20,143 nt of DNA, taken from Bacteroidales bacterium (GTDB lineage: Bacteria > Bacteroidota > Bacteroidia > Bacteroidales > WCHB1-69). Where the stretch lies: assembly GCA_012519525.1 (NCBI GenBank), contig JAAYQB010000121.1, positions 1 to 20,143 on the forward strand, written 5' to 3'. Position numbers and translations under genes: made by a program. This document shows positions 6,891 to 15,312 of the stretch, in pieces; within the stretch, counting starts at the first letter, position 1, and each line of letters opens with the position of its first letter. The notes under the pieces are model-generated. The model was given only the letters and a program-made list of their open reading frames with translations. It was not told the origin of the DNA and made no database searches.

Positions 6891-8447
6891 ATGTCGAATA
6901 AAATTCAGATATTATGGGCTGATGACGAAATAAATTTATTGAAACCCCATATTATTTTCTTAGAAAATAAAGGTTATACCGTTATTCCCGTAAAAAGTGG
7001 CAACGAAGCATTGGATGAATTGGAAAAACATGCCGTAGATATTGTTTTTCTTGACGAAAACATGCCCGGTCTTTCCGGTTTAGAGACTATTTCGCTAATA
7101 AAAAGCAAATTTCCCCCTATTCCTATCGTTATGATTACCAAGAGTGAGGAAGAACAAATCATGGATGAAGCCATAGGCTCCAACATCAAAGATTATCTTA
7201 TCAAACCTGTAAATCCCAATCAAATTTTACATTGTCTGAAAAAACATACCGACCAAAAACGCATTGTTACCGAAAAAAGTTCTGCCGATTACCAACAGTC
7301 TTTTCGCAATATTAGCATGAAAATTATGAATGCCAATACGCATGAAGAATGGACGGAAATATACAAAGAGTTGGTTTTTTGGGAATTAGAATTAGAAAAA
7401 AGCACCGACAGCAATATCATTGACATTTTACAAACACAAAAAAAAGAAGCCAATATCGGTTTCAGCAAATTTATCATTAAAAACTATCAAAACTGGATAA
7501 CAGGAAAAGATACGGACAAACCCCTTATGTCGCACACCATCTTAAAAGAACGACTTTTTAAAGAAGTTACTCAAAATCAAAATACTTTTCTGATAGTTAT
7601 TGATAATTTACGCTACGACCAATGGAAAACAATCGAGAAATTGCTGAGCGATTATTATCGTTCCGAAAAAGACGAAATTTATTACAGCATTCTTCCTACT
7701 GCCACTCAATATGCACGAAATTCGCTTTTTGCAGGACTTCTACCTTCTGAAATCGAAAAAAAATATCCCGACTTATGGCTCAACGAAACCGACGAAGGAA
7801 ATAAAAACGACTATGAAAATGATTTACTAAGCGAATACTTACGACGTTACGGAATAAAAATCAAACATTCTTACTCAAAAGTCTTGAATCTTGATTTTGC
7901 AAAAAAACTCAACGACCGTTTATCGTCCCTTCTTAATAATAATTTAAATGTAATTATTTACAACTTCGTTGATATGTTTTCTCATGCCCATACCGATATT
8001 GATATTGTCAGAGAATTAGCCAAAGACGAAATATCTTATCGCTCTGTAACAGCTACTTGGTTCGAACATTCTCCCCTTTTCGAAATGATACAATATTTGG
8101 CAGAGAAAAAAGTACGTATCTGTTTAACAACCGACCACGGTTCTATTCGTATCAAGAATCCTATACGCATCATAGGCGATAAAGAAACAAATACCAACTT
8201 ACGATATAAAGTAGGTGAAAATTTGAACGTAAACGAAAAAGAAGTATTTGTTATTAACAATCCTCTTGAAAATTATCTCCCACGTCTAAATATAACCTCC
8301 AAATACGTCTTTGCCTACAACGATAGTTTCTTTGCTTATCCCAATAATTACAATCACTATGTGAATTATTTCAAAAATTCGTTTCAGCACGGCGGTATCT
8401 CAATGGAAGAAATATTAGTTCCTTTTATTACCTTAAATCCTAAATAA
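6891..8447 (+). CDS. porX: PorX: response regulator with PglZ phosphodiesterase domain
   Basis: Cytoplasmic regulator of the type IX secretion system, partner of the histidine kinase PorY and, in Porphyromonas, of sigma factor SigP. The protein is 518 residues. Residues 1-120 form a receiver domain with the acidic pair D11/D12, phospho-acceptor D55 (FLDENMPG), T83 and K105 (IKP). After a helical linker (about 125-225), residues 230-518 form a PglZ alkaline-phosphatase-like domain: VIDNLRYDQW (236-245), LPTATQYARN (268-277, containing the nucleophile threonine), DMFSHAH (361-367), TTDHGS (413-418) and FQHGG (498-502), which together supply the expected zinc ligands D238, D361, H365, D415, H416 and H500. 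Everything needed for activity appears intact. A barrel-protein gene follows after 3 nt. PorX implies that a T9SS is encoded elsewhere in the genome. Confidence 0.95.
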   Translation: MSNKIQILWADDEINLLKPHIIFLENKGYTVIPVKSGNEALDELEKHAVDIVFLDENMPGLSGLETISLIKSKFPPIPIVMITKSEEEQIMDEAIGSNIKDYLIKPVNPNQILHCLKKHTDQKRIVTEKSSADYQQSFRNISMKIMNANTHEEWTEIYKELVFWELELEKSTDSNIIDILQTQKKEANIGFSKFIIKNYQNWITGKDTDKPLMSHTILKERLFKEVTQNQNTFLIVIDNLRYDQWKTIEKLLSDYYRSEKDEIYYSILPTATQYARNSLFAGLLPSEIEKKYPDLWLNETDEGNKNDYENDLLSEYLRRYGIKIKHSYSKVLNLDFAKKLNDRLSSLLNNNLNVIIYNFVDMFSHAHTDIDIVRELAKDEISYRSVTATWFEHSPLFEMIQYLAEKKVRICLTTDHGSIRIKNPIRIIGDKETNTNLRYKVGENLNVNEKEVFVINNPLENYLPRLNITSKYVFAYNDSFFAYPNNYNHYVNYFKNSFQHGGISMEEILVPFITLNPK

Positions 8448-8450
8448 ACA

Positions 8451-9068
8451 ATGATAAAAAAAATCTCAGTTTTACTTTTATGCAGTTTTAGCATTATCGT
8501 CAGCTCTTATTCTCAAAAATTTAAGGGAGGATTGCATTTGGGAATACTTGGCACACAAGTAGATGGAGATTTTAAAGGCAGATACAACAAACTCGGTTTA
8601 TTTACAGGAGCTTTTGCAGCCTTTCCCTTTCACGATGAAACTATGAGCATACAACTTGAAATAAATTATGCTCAAAAAGGAAGCAAATCGCAAGAGAAAT
8701 TTCCTGATGGCACCTTAAACAAATCACGTATTTCTCTGCATCAAATCGAAATGCCCGTTTTATATAACTATATGTTTGTTAAGAATTTATCGGCTATTGC
8801 CGGATTGTCGTTCAATTTATTAGTCGATAAAAAAGTGTATGGAATTTATGGCGATTTAGATAGGAACAGCGAAGATGATTTTAAATTTAAATTTTTTGAG
8901 CTTGGAGCATTAGCAGGACTCACTTATCTTATCAAAGAACATTACGGATTATCTTTTCGATACGGTTATTCATTGACTCCCATAGGTATTAGTCATGATA
9001 CACGTCCTCGACTCATCAAAGGATTACGCAATAATTTTTTACAATTTCACTTTTCTTATCAGTTCTAA
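8451..9068 (+). CDS. Small outer-membrane beta-barrel protein (porin family, OMP_b-brl_2 type)
   Basis: A 205-residue protein with a Sec signal peptide (residues 1-22; basic MIKK, hydrophobic core, cleavage after SYSQ). The mature part alternates polar and hydrophobic residues in the way of an eight-stranded barrel: KGGLHLGILGTQ, MSIQLEINYAQKG (with the YAQKG strand typical of this family), LYNYMFVKNLSAIAGL, GLSFRYGYSLTPIG. It ends in FHFSYQF, a good C-terminal beta-signal for BAM-mediated insertion. It lies 3 nt after porX, so the two are almost certainly co-transcribed and probably co-translated. Relation to PorT, a T9SS barrel of similar size, is possible but not shown by any motif I can point to. 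Confidence 0.8.
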   Translation: MIKKISVLLLCSFSIIVSSYSQKFKGGLHLGILGTQVDGDFKGRYNKLGLFTGAFAAFPFHDETMSIQLEINYAQKGSKSQEKFPDGTLNKSRISLHQIEMPVLYNYMFVKNLSAIAGLSFNLLVDKKVYGIYGDLDRNSEDDFKFKFFELGALAGLTYLIKEHYGLSFRYGYSLTPIGISHDTRPRLIKGLRNNFLQFHFSYQF

Positions 9069-9109
9069 AAAAAGGCGGAATAATTTCAGAAAAAACAAAA
9101 AAAATGATG

Positions 9110-9117
9110 TATTTTTG
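9110..9117 (+). promoter_or_regulatory. -7 promoter element upstream of kdsD
   Basis: TATTTTTG matches TAnnTTTG. It sits in the extended context A8-TGATG-TATTTTTGCAAA (9097-9121), which differs from the hisS promoter context (428-452) at a single base. A TTTC at 9084-9087 is the nearest -33 candidate. Transcription would begin near 9124, giving a leader of about 15 nt before the TTG start of kdsD. Confidence 0.6.
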
Positions 9118-9139
9118 CAAACTATAAATAAAAAGCAGA

Positions 9140-10114
9140 TTGAAACAAGAAGTTAACATAAAAGAGACAGCAATTCAAAGCATTGCACAAGAAACAAGAG
9201 CAATTGAAAACTTACAATATCTTATTGATGATGATTTTGAAGCCTGCATACATGAAATTTTTAATGATAACGAAGGAAGAGTCATTATTACCGGTATTGG
9301 AAAAAGTGCCATTATTGCTCAAAAAATTGTAGCTACCTTTAACTCAACAGGTACACCTTCTATTTTTATGCATGCTGCCGATGCGATTCACGGTGATTTA
9401 GGCATTATTCAACCGTACGACATTGTTATGTGCCTATCGAAAAGCGGAGAAACTCCGGAAATAAAACTGCTCATTCCTATGATTAAAATGATGGGAAACA
9501 AAGTAATTGCTATGGTAGGCAATACCGAATCTTATTTAGCTCAACATGCCGACTTTGTCTTAAACTGTAGCGTTGCTAAAGAATCCTGTCCCAACAATTT
9601 AGCACCTACGGCAAGCTCTACTGCACAATTGGTAATAGGAAATGCAATGGCTGTTTGCTTGATTGCCATGCGCGGATTTTCGGCAGCCGACTTTGCTCGC
9701 ATACATCCGGGAGGCGTTTTAGGAAAAAAATTATATCTAAAAGTAGCCGCTTTATGCAAACAAAACGAAAAACCACAGGTAAAACTTACGGATAATCTCA
9801 ACACTATCATTTACGAAATTTCTTCTAAACGATTGGGCGTTACAGCTGTTCTTGACGAAGAAAACAACATTGCAGGTGTCATAACCGATGGCGATTTACG
9901 TCGTATGTTGCAATCTTCTCACGACATACAAACCATTACAGCTAAAGCTATTATGTGTCCTACTCCCAAAATAATTTATGAAGATGAAATGGCAGTAAAA
10001 GCTTTAGAAATTATGCGTACAAACAATATAACCAATTTACTTGTTATAGATAATAACAAACATTATATAGGAGTTATACACCTTCACGACATCATAAGAG
10101 AAGGAATAATTTAA
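9140..10114 (+). CDS. kdsD: D-arabinose 5-phosphate isomerase (KpsF/GutQ family)
   Basis: Converts ribulose 5-phosphate to arabinose 5-phosphate, the first step to Kdo for the LPS inner core. The protein is 324 residues (E. coli KdsD: 328). A SIS sugar-isomerase domain (about 35-185) shows TGIGKSA (51-57), TFNSTGTPSIFMHAADAIHGDLG (66-88, key parts STGTPS and HGDLG), SKSGETPEI (100-108), AKESCPNNLAPT (146-157), and HPGGVLGKKL (189-198). By alignment to KdsD the catalytic-site residues K55, E107, E148 and H189 are all present. Two CBS domains follow (about 205-324) with TDGDLRRM and HLHDIIREG. The start is TTG: the nearest upstream ATG (9107) lies in the promoter and runs into a stop, and the N-terminal length fits the family. 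Alternative names kpsF or gutQ are equally usable. Confidence 0.93.
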   Translation: MKQEVNIKETAIQSIAQETRAIENLQYLIDDDFEACIHEIFNDNEGRVIITGIGKSAIIAQKIVATFNSTGTPSIFMHAADAIHGDLGIIQPYDIVMCLSKSGETPEIKLLIPMIKMMGNKVIAMVGNTESYLAQHADFVLNCSVAKESCPNNLAPTASSTAQLVIGNAMAVCLIAMRGFSAADFARIHPGGVLGKKLYLKVAALCKQNEKPQVKLTDNLNTIIYEISSKRLGVTAVLDEENNIAGVITDGDLRRMLQSSHDIQTITAKAIMCPTPKIIYEDEMAVKALEIMRTNNITNLLVIDNNKHYIGVIHLHDIIREGII

Positions 10115-10177
10115 TTTTTATAGGCAACGATAATGACAATGATAACGACTATAATGAATAACATTAAAAATATAACA

Positions 10178-11656
10178 ATGAAGCGATTCGTCATTTTAAT
10201 TAACTTTCTGATAATTTGTAATTTGCCTTTTTCAACATTTGCCCAAAAAAAAACAACTTCTAAATCTAAAAAAGCGTTAAACTATCAAATCACATTTCAA
10301 CTTCCGGGTATTCCGGATAGTATCTTATATGTTGCCAATTACTACGGCAACCACACGTATCTTCGCGACTCTCTACGTCCTCTGAAAAAAAATCCCTATA
10401 AATTTGTTTTTCAAGGAAGCGACACCTTAAAAAGAGGCGTCTACATTCTTGCAAGTCAAGCAAATGCAAAATACATGGAATTCATTGTCGACTCATCTTT
10501 CTTTTTTACCGTCCAATCGGAACATTTAGAACCTCCCGTACATAACATCGCTAATAACGTAAAATTTATTAATTCACCTGAAAATGATTTATTTTATCAA
10601 TTTACGGGAAAAATGGTAGGCTGGCAAATTGAAGGAAGAAATCTCAGCAAAAAATTTAAAGAAGAACAAGCAAAATCTTCTCCTAATCAAGAATATATTG
10701 ATGAGCTAAAAAAACAAATGAGAATTACGCACGATTCTATGCAACAATATACGTTACGATTTATTGAAGAAAACCCCAATAATCTTTTTGCAAAAGCTCA
10801 AAAATTGACACAGGAAGTAGAAGTTCCCGATGAAAAACCTCAACAATACCAAGACTCCAATTGGCAATACCAATACTATGCCGAGCATTATTGGGATAAT
10901 TGCGACTTCAATGATAACGCTATGATTTACACACCGGTATTTGCTCCTAGATTGGCTCAATATTACGAGAATGTTATTCATCCTTCCGTTGATTCCATCA
11001 TTAAATACACAGATATTCTTATCGAAAAATCAAAAAACAGTTACGACATATATAAATACATCATTTGGTACACAAGTAATCGTTTCGAACAAAGCAAATA
11101 CCTTGGACACGATGCGATTTTTGTTCATTTAATACGTACCTATTACGAAAAAGGCTTGTGCCCTTGGGTAGATGAAACCGTACTTGAACGAATGATAGAC
11201 AGAGCTAATACTTTAGAACCTATATTATTGGGAAAAACCGCACCCTGGTTAATCATGCCCGATGTCGATGGAAAATTCCATACCAACTACGACTTTACAA
11301 CCGACTATACCATCATGTACTTTTGGGACACGGACTGCGGACATTGTAAGGTTACGACTCCAAAATTATTAGAACTCTATAACCGTGCAAAAGACAGTCT
11401 AAGTTTCGATGTTTATTCCATTTGCTTAACCTCCGATTCAGTGAAATGGAAAAATTATTTAATGGATAAAAACCTCCCTTGGATTAACGTAGGCAACAAC
11501 AAAGCAAACATTGATTTTCGAGATGCTTACGATATTAACTCATCGCCAAAAATTTTCATTTTAGATAGAAACAAAAAAATAATTTTAAAAAATATCGGGA
11601 TTGAAGAAGTCGAAGACTTCCTTATAAAACACCGTCAAGGATTGATAAAATTTTAA
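10178..11656 (+). CDS. TlpA-like thioredoxin-fold protein (DUF4369/DUF5106 type)
   Basis: Exported thiol-disulfide oxidoreductase-like protein of 492 residues from the ATG at 10178. The signal peptide (KRFVILINFLIICNLPFSTFAQ, in parts KRF, ILINFLIICNL, TFAQ) directly follows this ATG, whereas in-frame ATGs at 10133, 10139 and 10154 would add a 15-residue polar extension before it. The N-terminal domain (about 33-120) resembles DUF4369, the middle (about 135-345) resembles DUF5106 with abundant Tyr/Trp, and the C-terminal domain (about 350-492) is thioredoxin-like with the redox motif CGHC at 387-390 after FWDTD and a cis-proline in NSSPKIF (P457). It presumably acts in the periplasm. The usual CPPC or CxPC of TlpA is replaced by CGHC, as in protein disulfide isomerases. 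It follows kdsD by 63 nt and precedes asnS by 5 nt. Confidence 0.8.
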   Translation: MKRFVILINFLIICNLPFSTFAQKKTTSKSKKALNYQITFQLPGIPDSILYVANYYGNHTYLRDSLRPLKKNPYKFVFQGSDTLKRGVYILASQANAKYMEFIVDSSFFFTVQSEHLEPPVHNIANNVKFINSPENDLFYQFTGKMVGWQIEGRNLSKKFKEEQAKSSPNQEYIDELKKQMRITHDSMQQYTLRFIEENPNNLFAKAQKLTQEVEVPDEKPQQYQDSNWQYQYYAEHYWDNCDFNDNAMIYTPVFAPRLAQYYENVIHPSVDSIIKYTDILIEKSKNSYDIYKYIIWYTSNRFEQSKYLGHDAIFVHLIRTYYEKGLCPWVDETVLERMIDRANTLEPILLGKTAPWLIMPDVDGKFHTNYDFTTDYTIMYFWDTDCGHCKVTTPKLLELYNRAKDSLSFDVYSICLTSDSVKWKNYLMDKNLPWINVGNNKANIDFRDAYDINSSPKIFILDRNKKIILKNIGIEEVEDFLIKHRQGLIKF

Positions 11657-11661
11657 TAATA

Positions 11662-13059
11662 ATGGACAAAATAAAAATATATCATCTTCTCAAAGAATAC
11701 GATAAAATCGGTTTAGGCAGTACAGTCAGCATAAAAGCTTGGGTGCGAACAAAAAGAGGAAGTAACACTGTAGCATTTATCGCTTTAAACGATGGTTCTA
11801 CCATTCACAACATTCAAGCCGTAGCCGAACTTGCTTCGTTTGATGAAAACATCATCAAACAAATCACTACAGGAAGCTGTATTCAAGTAACCGGTAAATT
11901 AGTAGAGTCAATGGGAAAAGGACAAACAGTAGAAATACAAGCTGAATCAATCGAAATACTCGGTTTAGCCGATCCTCAAAAATTCCCTTTGCAGAAAAAA
12001 GGACATAGTATGGAATTTTTACGCGAGATTCCTCATTTACGTCCACGCACTAATTATTTTGGATGTGTATTACGCCTTCGACATGCAATGGCATTTGCCA
12101 TACATGCTTATTTTAACGAAAAACGTTTTGTGTATGTGCATACTCCAATCATCACGGGTGCCGATTGTGAAGGTGCAGGTGAAATGTTTCAGGTAACCAC
12201 ACTCGATATGGAAAATCCTCCTCGCTTGCCAAACGGTGCAATAGATTATCACCAAGATTTTTTCGGAAAATTCACAAGTCTTACCGTATCGGGACAGTTA
12301 AATGGTGAAATGTGTGCCATGGCATTAGGAAACATTTACACCTTCGGACCTACTTTTCGTGCCGAAAATTCAAATACTCCGCGACATCTGTCCGAATTTT
12401 GGATGATAGAACCCGAAATGGCATTTTACGATATTAATGACAATATGGATTTAGCCGAAGATTTTATTAAATATTTAGTCCGATATGCTTTAGAACACAA
12501 CATGGATGATTTACAGTTCCTAAACGATATGTTCGACAAAGAATTAATCCATCGCTTACAATCCGTTCTTAACGATAGCTTCGTTCGTATCACCTATACC
12601 GAAGCTATTGACATCTTATTGCAAGCCAAGCAGAAATTTGAATTCCCGGTAGCTTGGGGTGTTGATTTGCAATCGGAACATGAACGATATTTAGTAGAAA
12701 AACATTTCAACAAACCCGTTATTATCACCAATTACCCAAAAACCATCAAAGCATTCTACATGAAGCAAAATGATGACGGGAAAACCGTCAGGGCTATGGA
12801 CGTGCTTTTCCCGAAAATTGGCGAAATAATCGGTGGCTCTGAAAGAGAAGCCGATTTGCATAAATTAGAATCAGCTATCAAAGAAAGAAATATGGATGAA
12901 ACATCTTTATTTTATTACTTAGATATACGCCGTTTTGGTACTGCTCCTCATAGCGGATTCGGATTAGGATTTGAGCGTTTAATGCTTTTCATCACAGGAA
13001 TGACCAATATTCGCGACGTAATACCTTTCCCCAGAACTCCAAAAAACGCAGAGTGTTAA
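11662..13059 (+). CDS. asnS: Asparaginyl-tRNA synthetase
   Basis: Class IIb synthetase that charges tRNA-Asn in the cytoplasm; 465 residues, the normal bacterial size. An OB-fold anticodon-binding domain (about 1-110) holds VSIKAWVRTKR and FIALNDGS. The catalytic domain follows with PHLRPRT (124-130), TPIITGADCEGAGEMF (161-176), SGQLNGEM (210-217), motif 2 FRAENSNTPRHLSEFWMIEPE (232-252, key parts FRAENSNTPRH and EFWMIEPE), GGSEREADL, and motif 3 GFGLGFERLMLF (432-443). The segment MIEPE with downstream AFYD, instead of the aspartyl pattern, supports the asparaginyl assignment. The gene starts 5 nt after the thioredoxin-like gene and is followed 13 nt later by gldD. Confidence 0.96.
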   Translation: MDKIKIYHLLKEYDKIGLGSTVSIKAWVRTKRGSNTVAFIALNDGSTIHNIQAVAELASFDENIIKQITTGSCIQVTGKLVESMGKGQTVEIQAESIEILGLADPQKFPLQKKGHSMEFLREIPHLRPRTNYFGCVLRLRHAMAFAIHAYFNEKRFVYVHTPIITGADCEGAGEMFQVTTLDMENPPRLPNGAIDYHQDFFGKFTSLTVSGQLNGEMCAMALGNIYTFGPTFRAENSNTPRHLSEFWMIEPEMAFYDINDNMDLAEDFIKYLVRYALEHNMDDLQFLNDMFDKELIHRLQSVLNDSFVRITYTEAIDILLQAKQKFEFPVAWGVDLQSEHERYLVEKHFNKPVIITNYPKTIKAFYMKQNDDGKTVRAMDVLFPKIGEIIGGSEREADLHKLESAIKERNMDETSLFYYLDIRRFGTAPHSGFGLGFERLMLFITGMTNIRDVIPFPRTPKNAEC

Positions 13060-13072
13060 TTTGATTCCCGTT

Positions 13073-13660
13073 ATGAAATATTTATTCTTAATCGTTATTG
13101 TAAGTATGGGAAGTATTTTTTTTTCTTGCCAAGAAGAAGTAAATGTTCCGAAACCAAAAGGCTATTATCGCATCGAATTACCTCCTCATAATTATACTTT
13201 ATTCGACACTACTTATCCCTATCAATTCGAATATGCAAGCATGGCTGTTATATTACCCGATCAAAGTGAAAACGCTGAACCTTATTGGGCTAATATGATT
13301 TACCCATCACTGAACGCCGTTATTTACATCAGCTATAAACCCGTTCACCATGATATAGAAACCCTGATTAATGACTCTAAAACTTTTGTTTCGGGACAAA
13401 TCAAAAAAGCAGACGATATAGTTGAGTATCACGTATACGACACAATCAATAAGGTTTACGGAATTTCTTACGATATTATAGGAACCGATGTTGCTTCGCC
13501 TTACCAATTTTGGCTAACCGACAAAGAATCTCATTTTTTCAGAGCGGCACTCTATTTTAATCACACCCCTAACAACGATTCTTTACAGCCTGTTATTCAA
13601 TACATAAAAGAAGATATATTGCACTTAATCAATACTTTTAAGTGGAAGAACATCAAATAA
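13073..13660 (+). CDS. gldD: GldD family lipoprotein (gliding motility / T9SS-associated)
   Basis: Lipoprotein of the GldD family, required in Flavobacterium for gliding and for normal T9SS function. The preferred start is ATG at 13073 (195 residues), because it places MKYLFLIVIVSM as the signal peptide and FFSC as the lipobox with lipidated C19. An in-frame TTG at 13061 is less likely. After a Pro/Lys linker come GYYRIELPPHNYTLFD (30-45), YPYQFEY, PYWANMIYP, VIYISYKPV, KADDIVEYHVYD, VYGISYDIIGTDVASPYQFW and HFFRAALYF, each matching the GldD pattern as I remember it. With porX 5 kb away it indicates a functioning T9SS. Whether the cell actually glides cannot be told from one gene. Its 3' end overlaps the convergent gene by 8 nt. 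Confidence 0.88.
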   Translation: MKYLFLIVIVSMGSIFFSCQEEVNVPKPKGYYRIELPPHNYTLFDTTYPYQFEYASMAVILPDQSENAEPYWANMIYPSLNAVIYISYKPVHHDIETLINDSKTFVSGQIKKADDIVEYHVYDTINKVYGISYDIIGTDVASPYQFWLTDKESHFFRAALYFNHTPNNDSLQPVIQYIKEDILHLINTFKWKNIK

Positions 13661-14384
13661 AGATTTCATTATTCATCTTAAATATTTCTATATCCTCTTT
13701 TCTTTTTTGTTCTTTTTCTTGTAAAATATTATCTTTGTACATCGTAAGATAATAATAAAAATCATCGAAATTTTCTAAAGCCGAAGCCTCTTTATAGCAG
13801 TATTGTATCTCAGAAATAAGATGCAATGAGTTCAATAAACCTAAAAAATGTTCATAGATATAAACGCTGATAGGAATAACAAAATCAATCCTTCCCAAAG
13901 AATGCAAACTTTTTTCTTTCAACTTCCGCTTCATTTCTTTCCATCTTTCCAACTCGCCTTCAACATCCATAACACTGTCATCTTCCTCATTTTCATCTTC
14001 TAACTGAAGGCTTAATTGCTGGATTTTTAATTTCTGTTGTTTCTCTATCAATTGAAATATTCCTTTGTCGTCATAGGCTATTAATTGACAATCATTATTT
14101 TCAATAGCGTGATTTTTAATAATAAGCAGCATATCTTTCTCAATCTCTTCACTATCTAAATACACGGGAAAACGAAACAAACGTTTACCTATACAATTAA
14201 TAGGCAGATAATGCGGTGAAACGCTGAATAAATAATTACATTCTTGTTGTAATTTGATAAGTAATTCTAATTCCGTCAATTCCGTTCTTAACAGTAAAAT
14301 TGCAAAATAAGATAATTTGGGTTTTACCTGTTTTAATGTAAAAGTTGTTGGTTTAAAAAAACCGAAAACATCTGTTTTAGCCAT
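13653..14384 (-). CDS. Hypothetical protein, function not recognised
   Basis: A 243-residue protein from the ATG at 14384 (MAKTDVFGFF), 15 nt after the ung stop. A longer in-frame start at 14417 would overlap ung by 19 nt and is less likely. There is no signal peptide or membrane segment. The N-terminal half has alternating hydrophobic stretches (YFAILLLRTEL, IEKDMLLIIKNH, QLIAYDD). Residues 113-160 form a highly charged, probably helical segment with an acidic run LEDENEEDD (128-136) followed by a basic one (RWKEMKRKLKEK). The C-terminal part is rich in aromatics (VYIYEHF, DFYYYLTMYK) and ends in another charged helix. I do not recognise a family. Position directly behind ung suggests co-transcription only. 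Its 3' end overlaps gldD. Confidence 0.7.
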   Translation of the reverse strand: MAKTDVFGFFKPTTFTLKQVKPKLSYFAILLLRTELTELELLIKLQQECNYLFSVSPHYLPINCIGKRLFRFPVYLDSEEIEKDMLLIIKNHAIENNDCQLIAYDDKGIFQLIEKQQKLKIQQLSLQLEDENEEDDSVMDVEGELERWKEMKRKLKEKSLHSLGRIDFVIPISVYIYEHFLGLLNSLHLISEIQYCYKEASALENFDDFYYYLTMYKDNILQEKEQKRKEDIEIFKMNNEIFI

Positions 14385-14398
14385 TATCCACTTATTTT

Positions 14399-15082
14399 TT
14401 ATGTTGTTAAATCCCAATCAATAGGTTGTTGTCCTGTTTGTAAAAGATAAGCGTTTGTTTTTGAAAAATGCCGACAGCCAAAAAAACCTCTCGAAGCGGA
14501 CAAAGGTGAAGGATGAACTGTTTTGAGTACTAAGTGTTTACTTGTATCTATCAGTACTTCTTTTGCTTGAGCATAATTTCCCCATAAAAGAAAAACGACA
14601 TTTTCTTTTTTTTCCGAAATCGCACGAATAACAGCATCGGTAAATTGTTCCCAGCCTCTATTTTGATGAGAGCCGGCCTGATGAGCTCTTACAGTCAAAG
14701 TAGCATTGAGCAACAACATCCCTTGTTTTGCCCATTTTTCTAAATTTCCACTCTTTGGAATAGCAACTTGCACATCTTGCTCTAATTCTTTAAAAATATT
14801 AACCAACGACTTAGGATGAGGCACCCCGTCGGGAACGGAAAAACATAAACCATGAGCCTGACCGAAACCGTGATAAGGATCTTGTCCTAATAAAACAACT
14901 TTTACACGATCGAAGGGAGTACAATAAAACGCATTAAATATCATCTTACCCGGAGGAAAGACAGTGTACTGCCGTTTTTCTTCTAACAAAAACCGTTTTA
15001 ATTGACTAAAATAAGGCGACAAAAACTCAGACGATAACACTTTTTTCCAACTTTCTTCGATGTTCGGATTTATTTTTTCCAT
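14399..15082 (-). CDS. ung: Uracil-DNA glycosylase
   Basis: Family 1 uracil-DNA glycosylase that removes uracil from DNA and starts base-excision repair. It has 227 residues, close to the 229 of E. coli Ung. The water-activating motif GQDPYHG is at 66-72 (catalytic D68), the uracil-binding segment LLLNATLTV at 123-131 contains N126, VFLLWGNYAQ is at 163-172, and the minor-groove loop HPSPLSASRGFFGCRHFS (190-207) contains catalytic H190. All active-site residues are present. Promoter candidates lie in the AT-rich divergent region at about 15164-15179. The downstream unknown gene follows 15 nt after the stop. Confidence 0.97.
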   Translation of the reverse strand: MEKINPNIEESWKKVLSSEFLSPYFSQLKRFLLEEKRQYTVFPPGKMIFNAFYCTPFDRVKVVLLGQDPYHGFGQAHGLCFSVPDGVPHPKSLVNIFKELEQDVQVAIPKSGNLEKWAKQGMLLLNATLTVRAHQAGSHQNRGWEQFTDAVIRAISEKKENVVFLLWGNYAQAKEVLIDTSKHLVLKTVHPSPLSASRGFFGCRHFSKTNAYLLQTGQQPIDWDLTT

Positions 15083-15163
15083 TTTTTATTAAAGATATTA
15101 GGTTTTAAATTTTTAGCATTCTCTTTTATTTACTCAAAATGAATGACTTAATTTTTTATATTT

Positions 15164-15179
15164 TATATTTGCAAATATA
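15164..15179. promoter_or_regulatory. Palindromic -7 element, possible bidirectional promoter
   Basis: TATATTTGCAAATATA is a perfect 16-bp palindrome in which each strand reads TATATTTG, an exact match to the TAnnTTTG -7 consensus. On the minus strand it would start ung with a leader of about 75-80 nt. On the plus strand it would add a long leader to the small lipoprotein gene. It could equally be an operator. No strong -33 element was found on either side. Confidence 0.5.
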
Positions 15180-15231
15180 AACAATTTTTTTAAAAAATTT
15201 TAAGTATTTATAATCATTACAATATTTTTTA

Positions 15232-15239
15232 TATCTTTG
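15232..15239 (+). promoter_or_regulatory. -7 promoter element of the lipoprotein/OstA-like operon
   Basis: TATCTTTG fits TAnnTTTG exactly and is followed by GCA, as at the other promoters here. A TTTA at 15207-15210, 21 bases upstream, may stand in for the -33 element. Transcription would begin near 15246. The leader then carries a small stem (TGTTG pairing with AACAACA, about 15243-15268) before the ATG at 15313. Confidence 0.55.
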
Positions 15240-15312
15240 CATTGTTGATTTTTGTAAAAAACAACACATTATGTTTATTAAATCAATACAACAATAAAAT
15301 AATATTTTTGAC

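Noticed and set aside
10133..10177. Upstream in-frame ATGs (10133, 10139, 10154) as starts of the thioredoxin-like gene
   Set aside because: They put a polar 15-residue extension before an otherwise standard signal peptide. ATG at 10178 starts exactly at MKRF.
13061..13072. TTG at 13061 as the gldD start
   Set aside because: ATG at 13073 gives a clean lipoprotein signal; the extra four residues are not needed.
15303..15310. TATTTTTG as promoter of the small lipoprotein gene
   Set aside because: It ends only 2 nt before the ATG, so transcription would begin inside the coding sequence. The element at 15232 is better placed.
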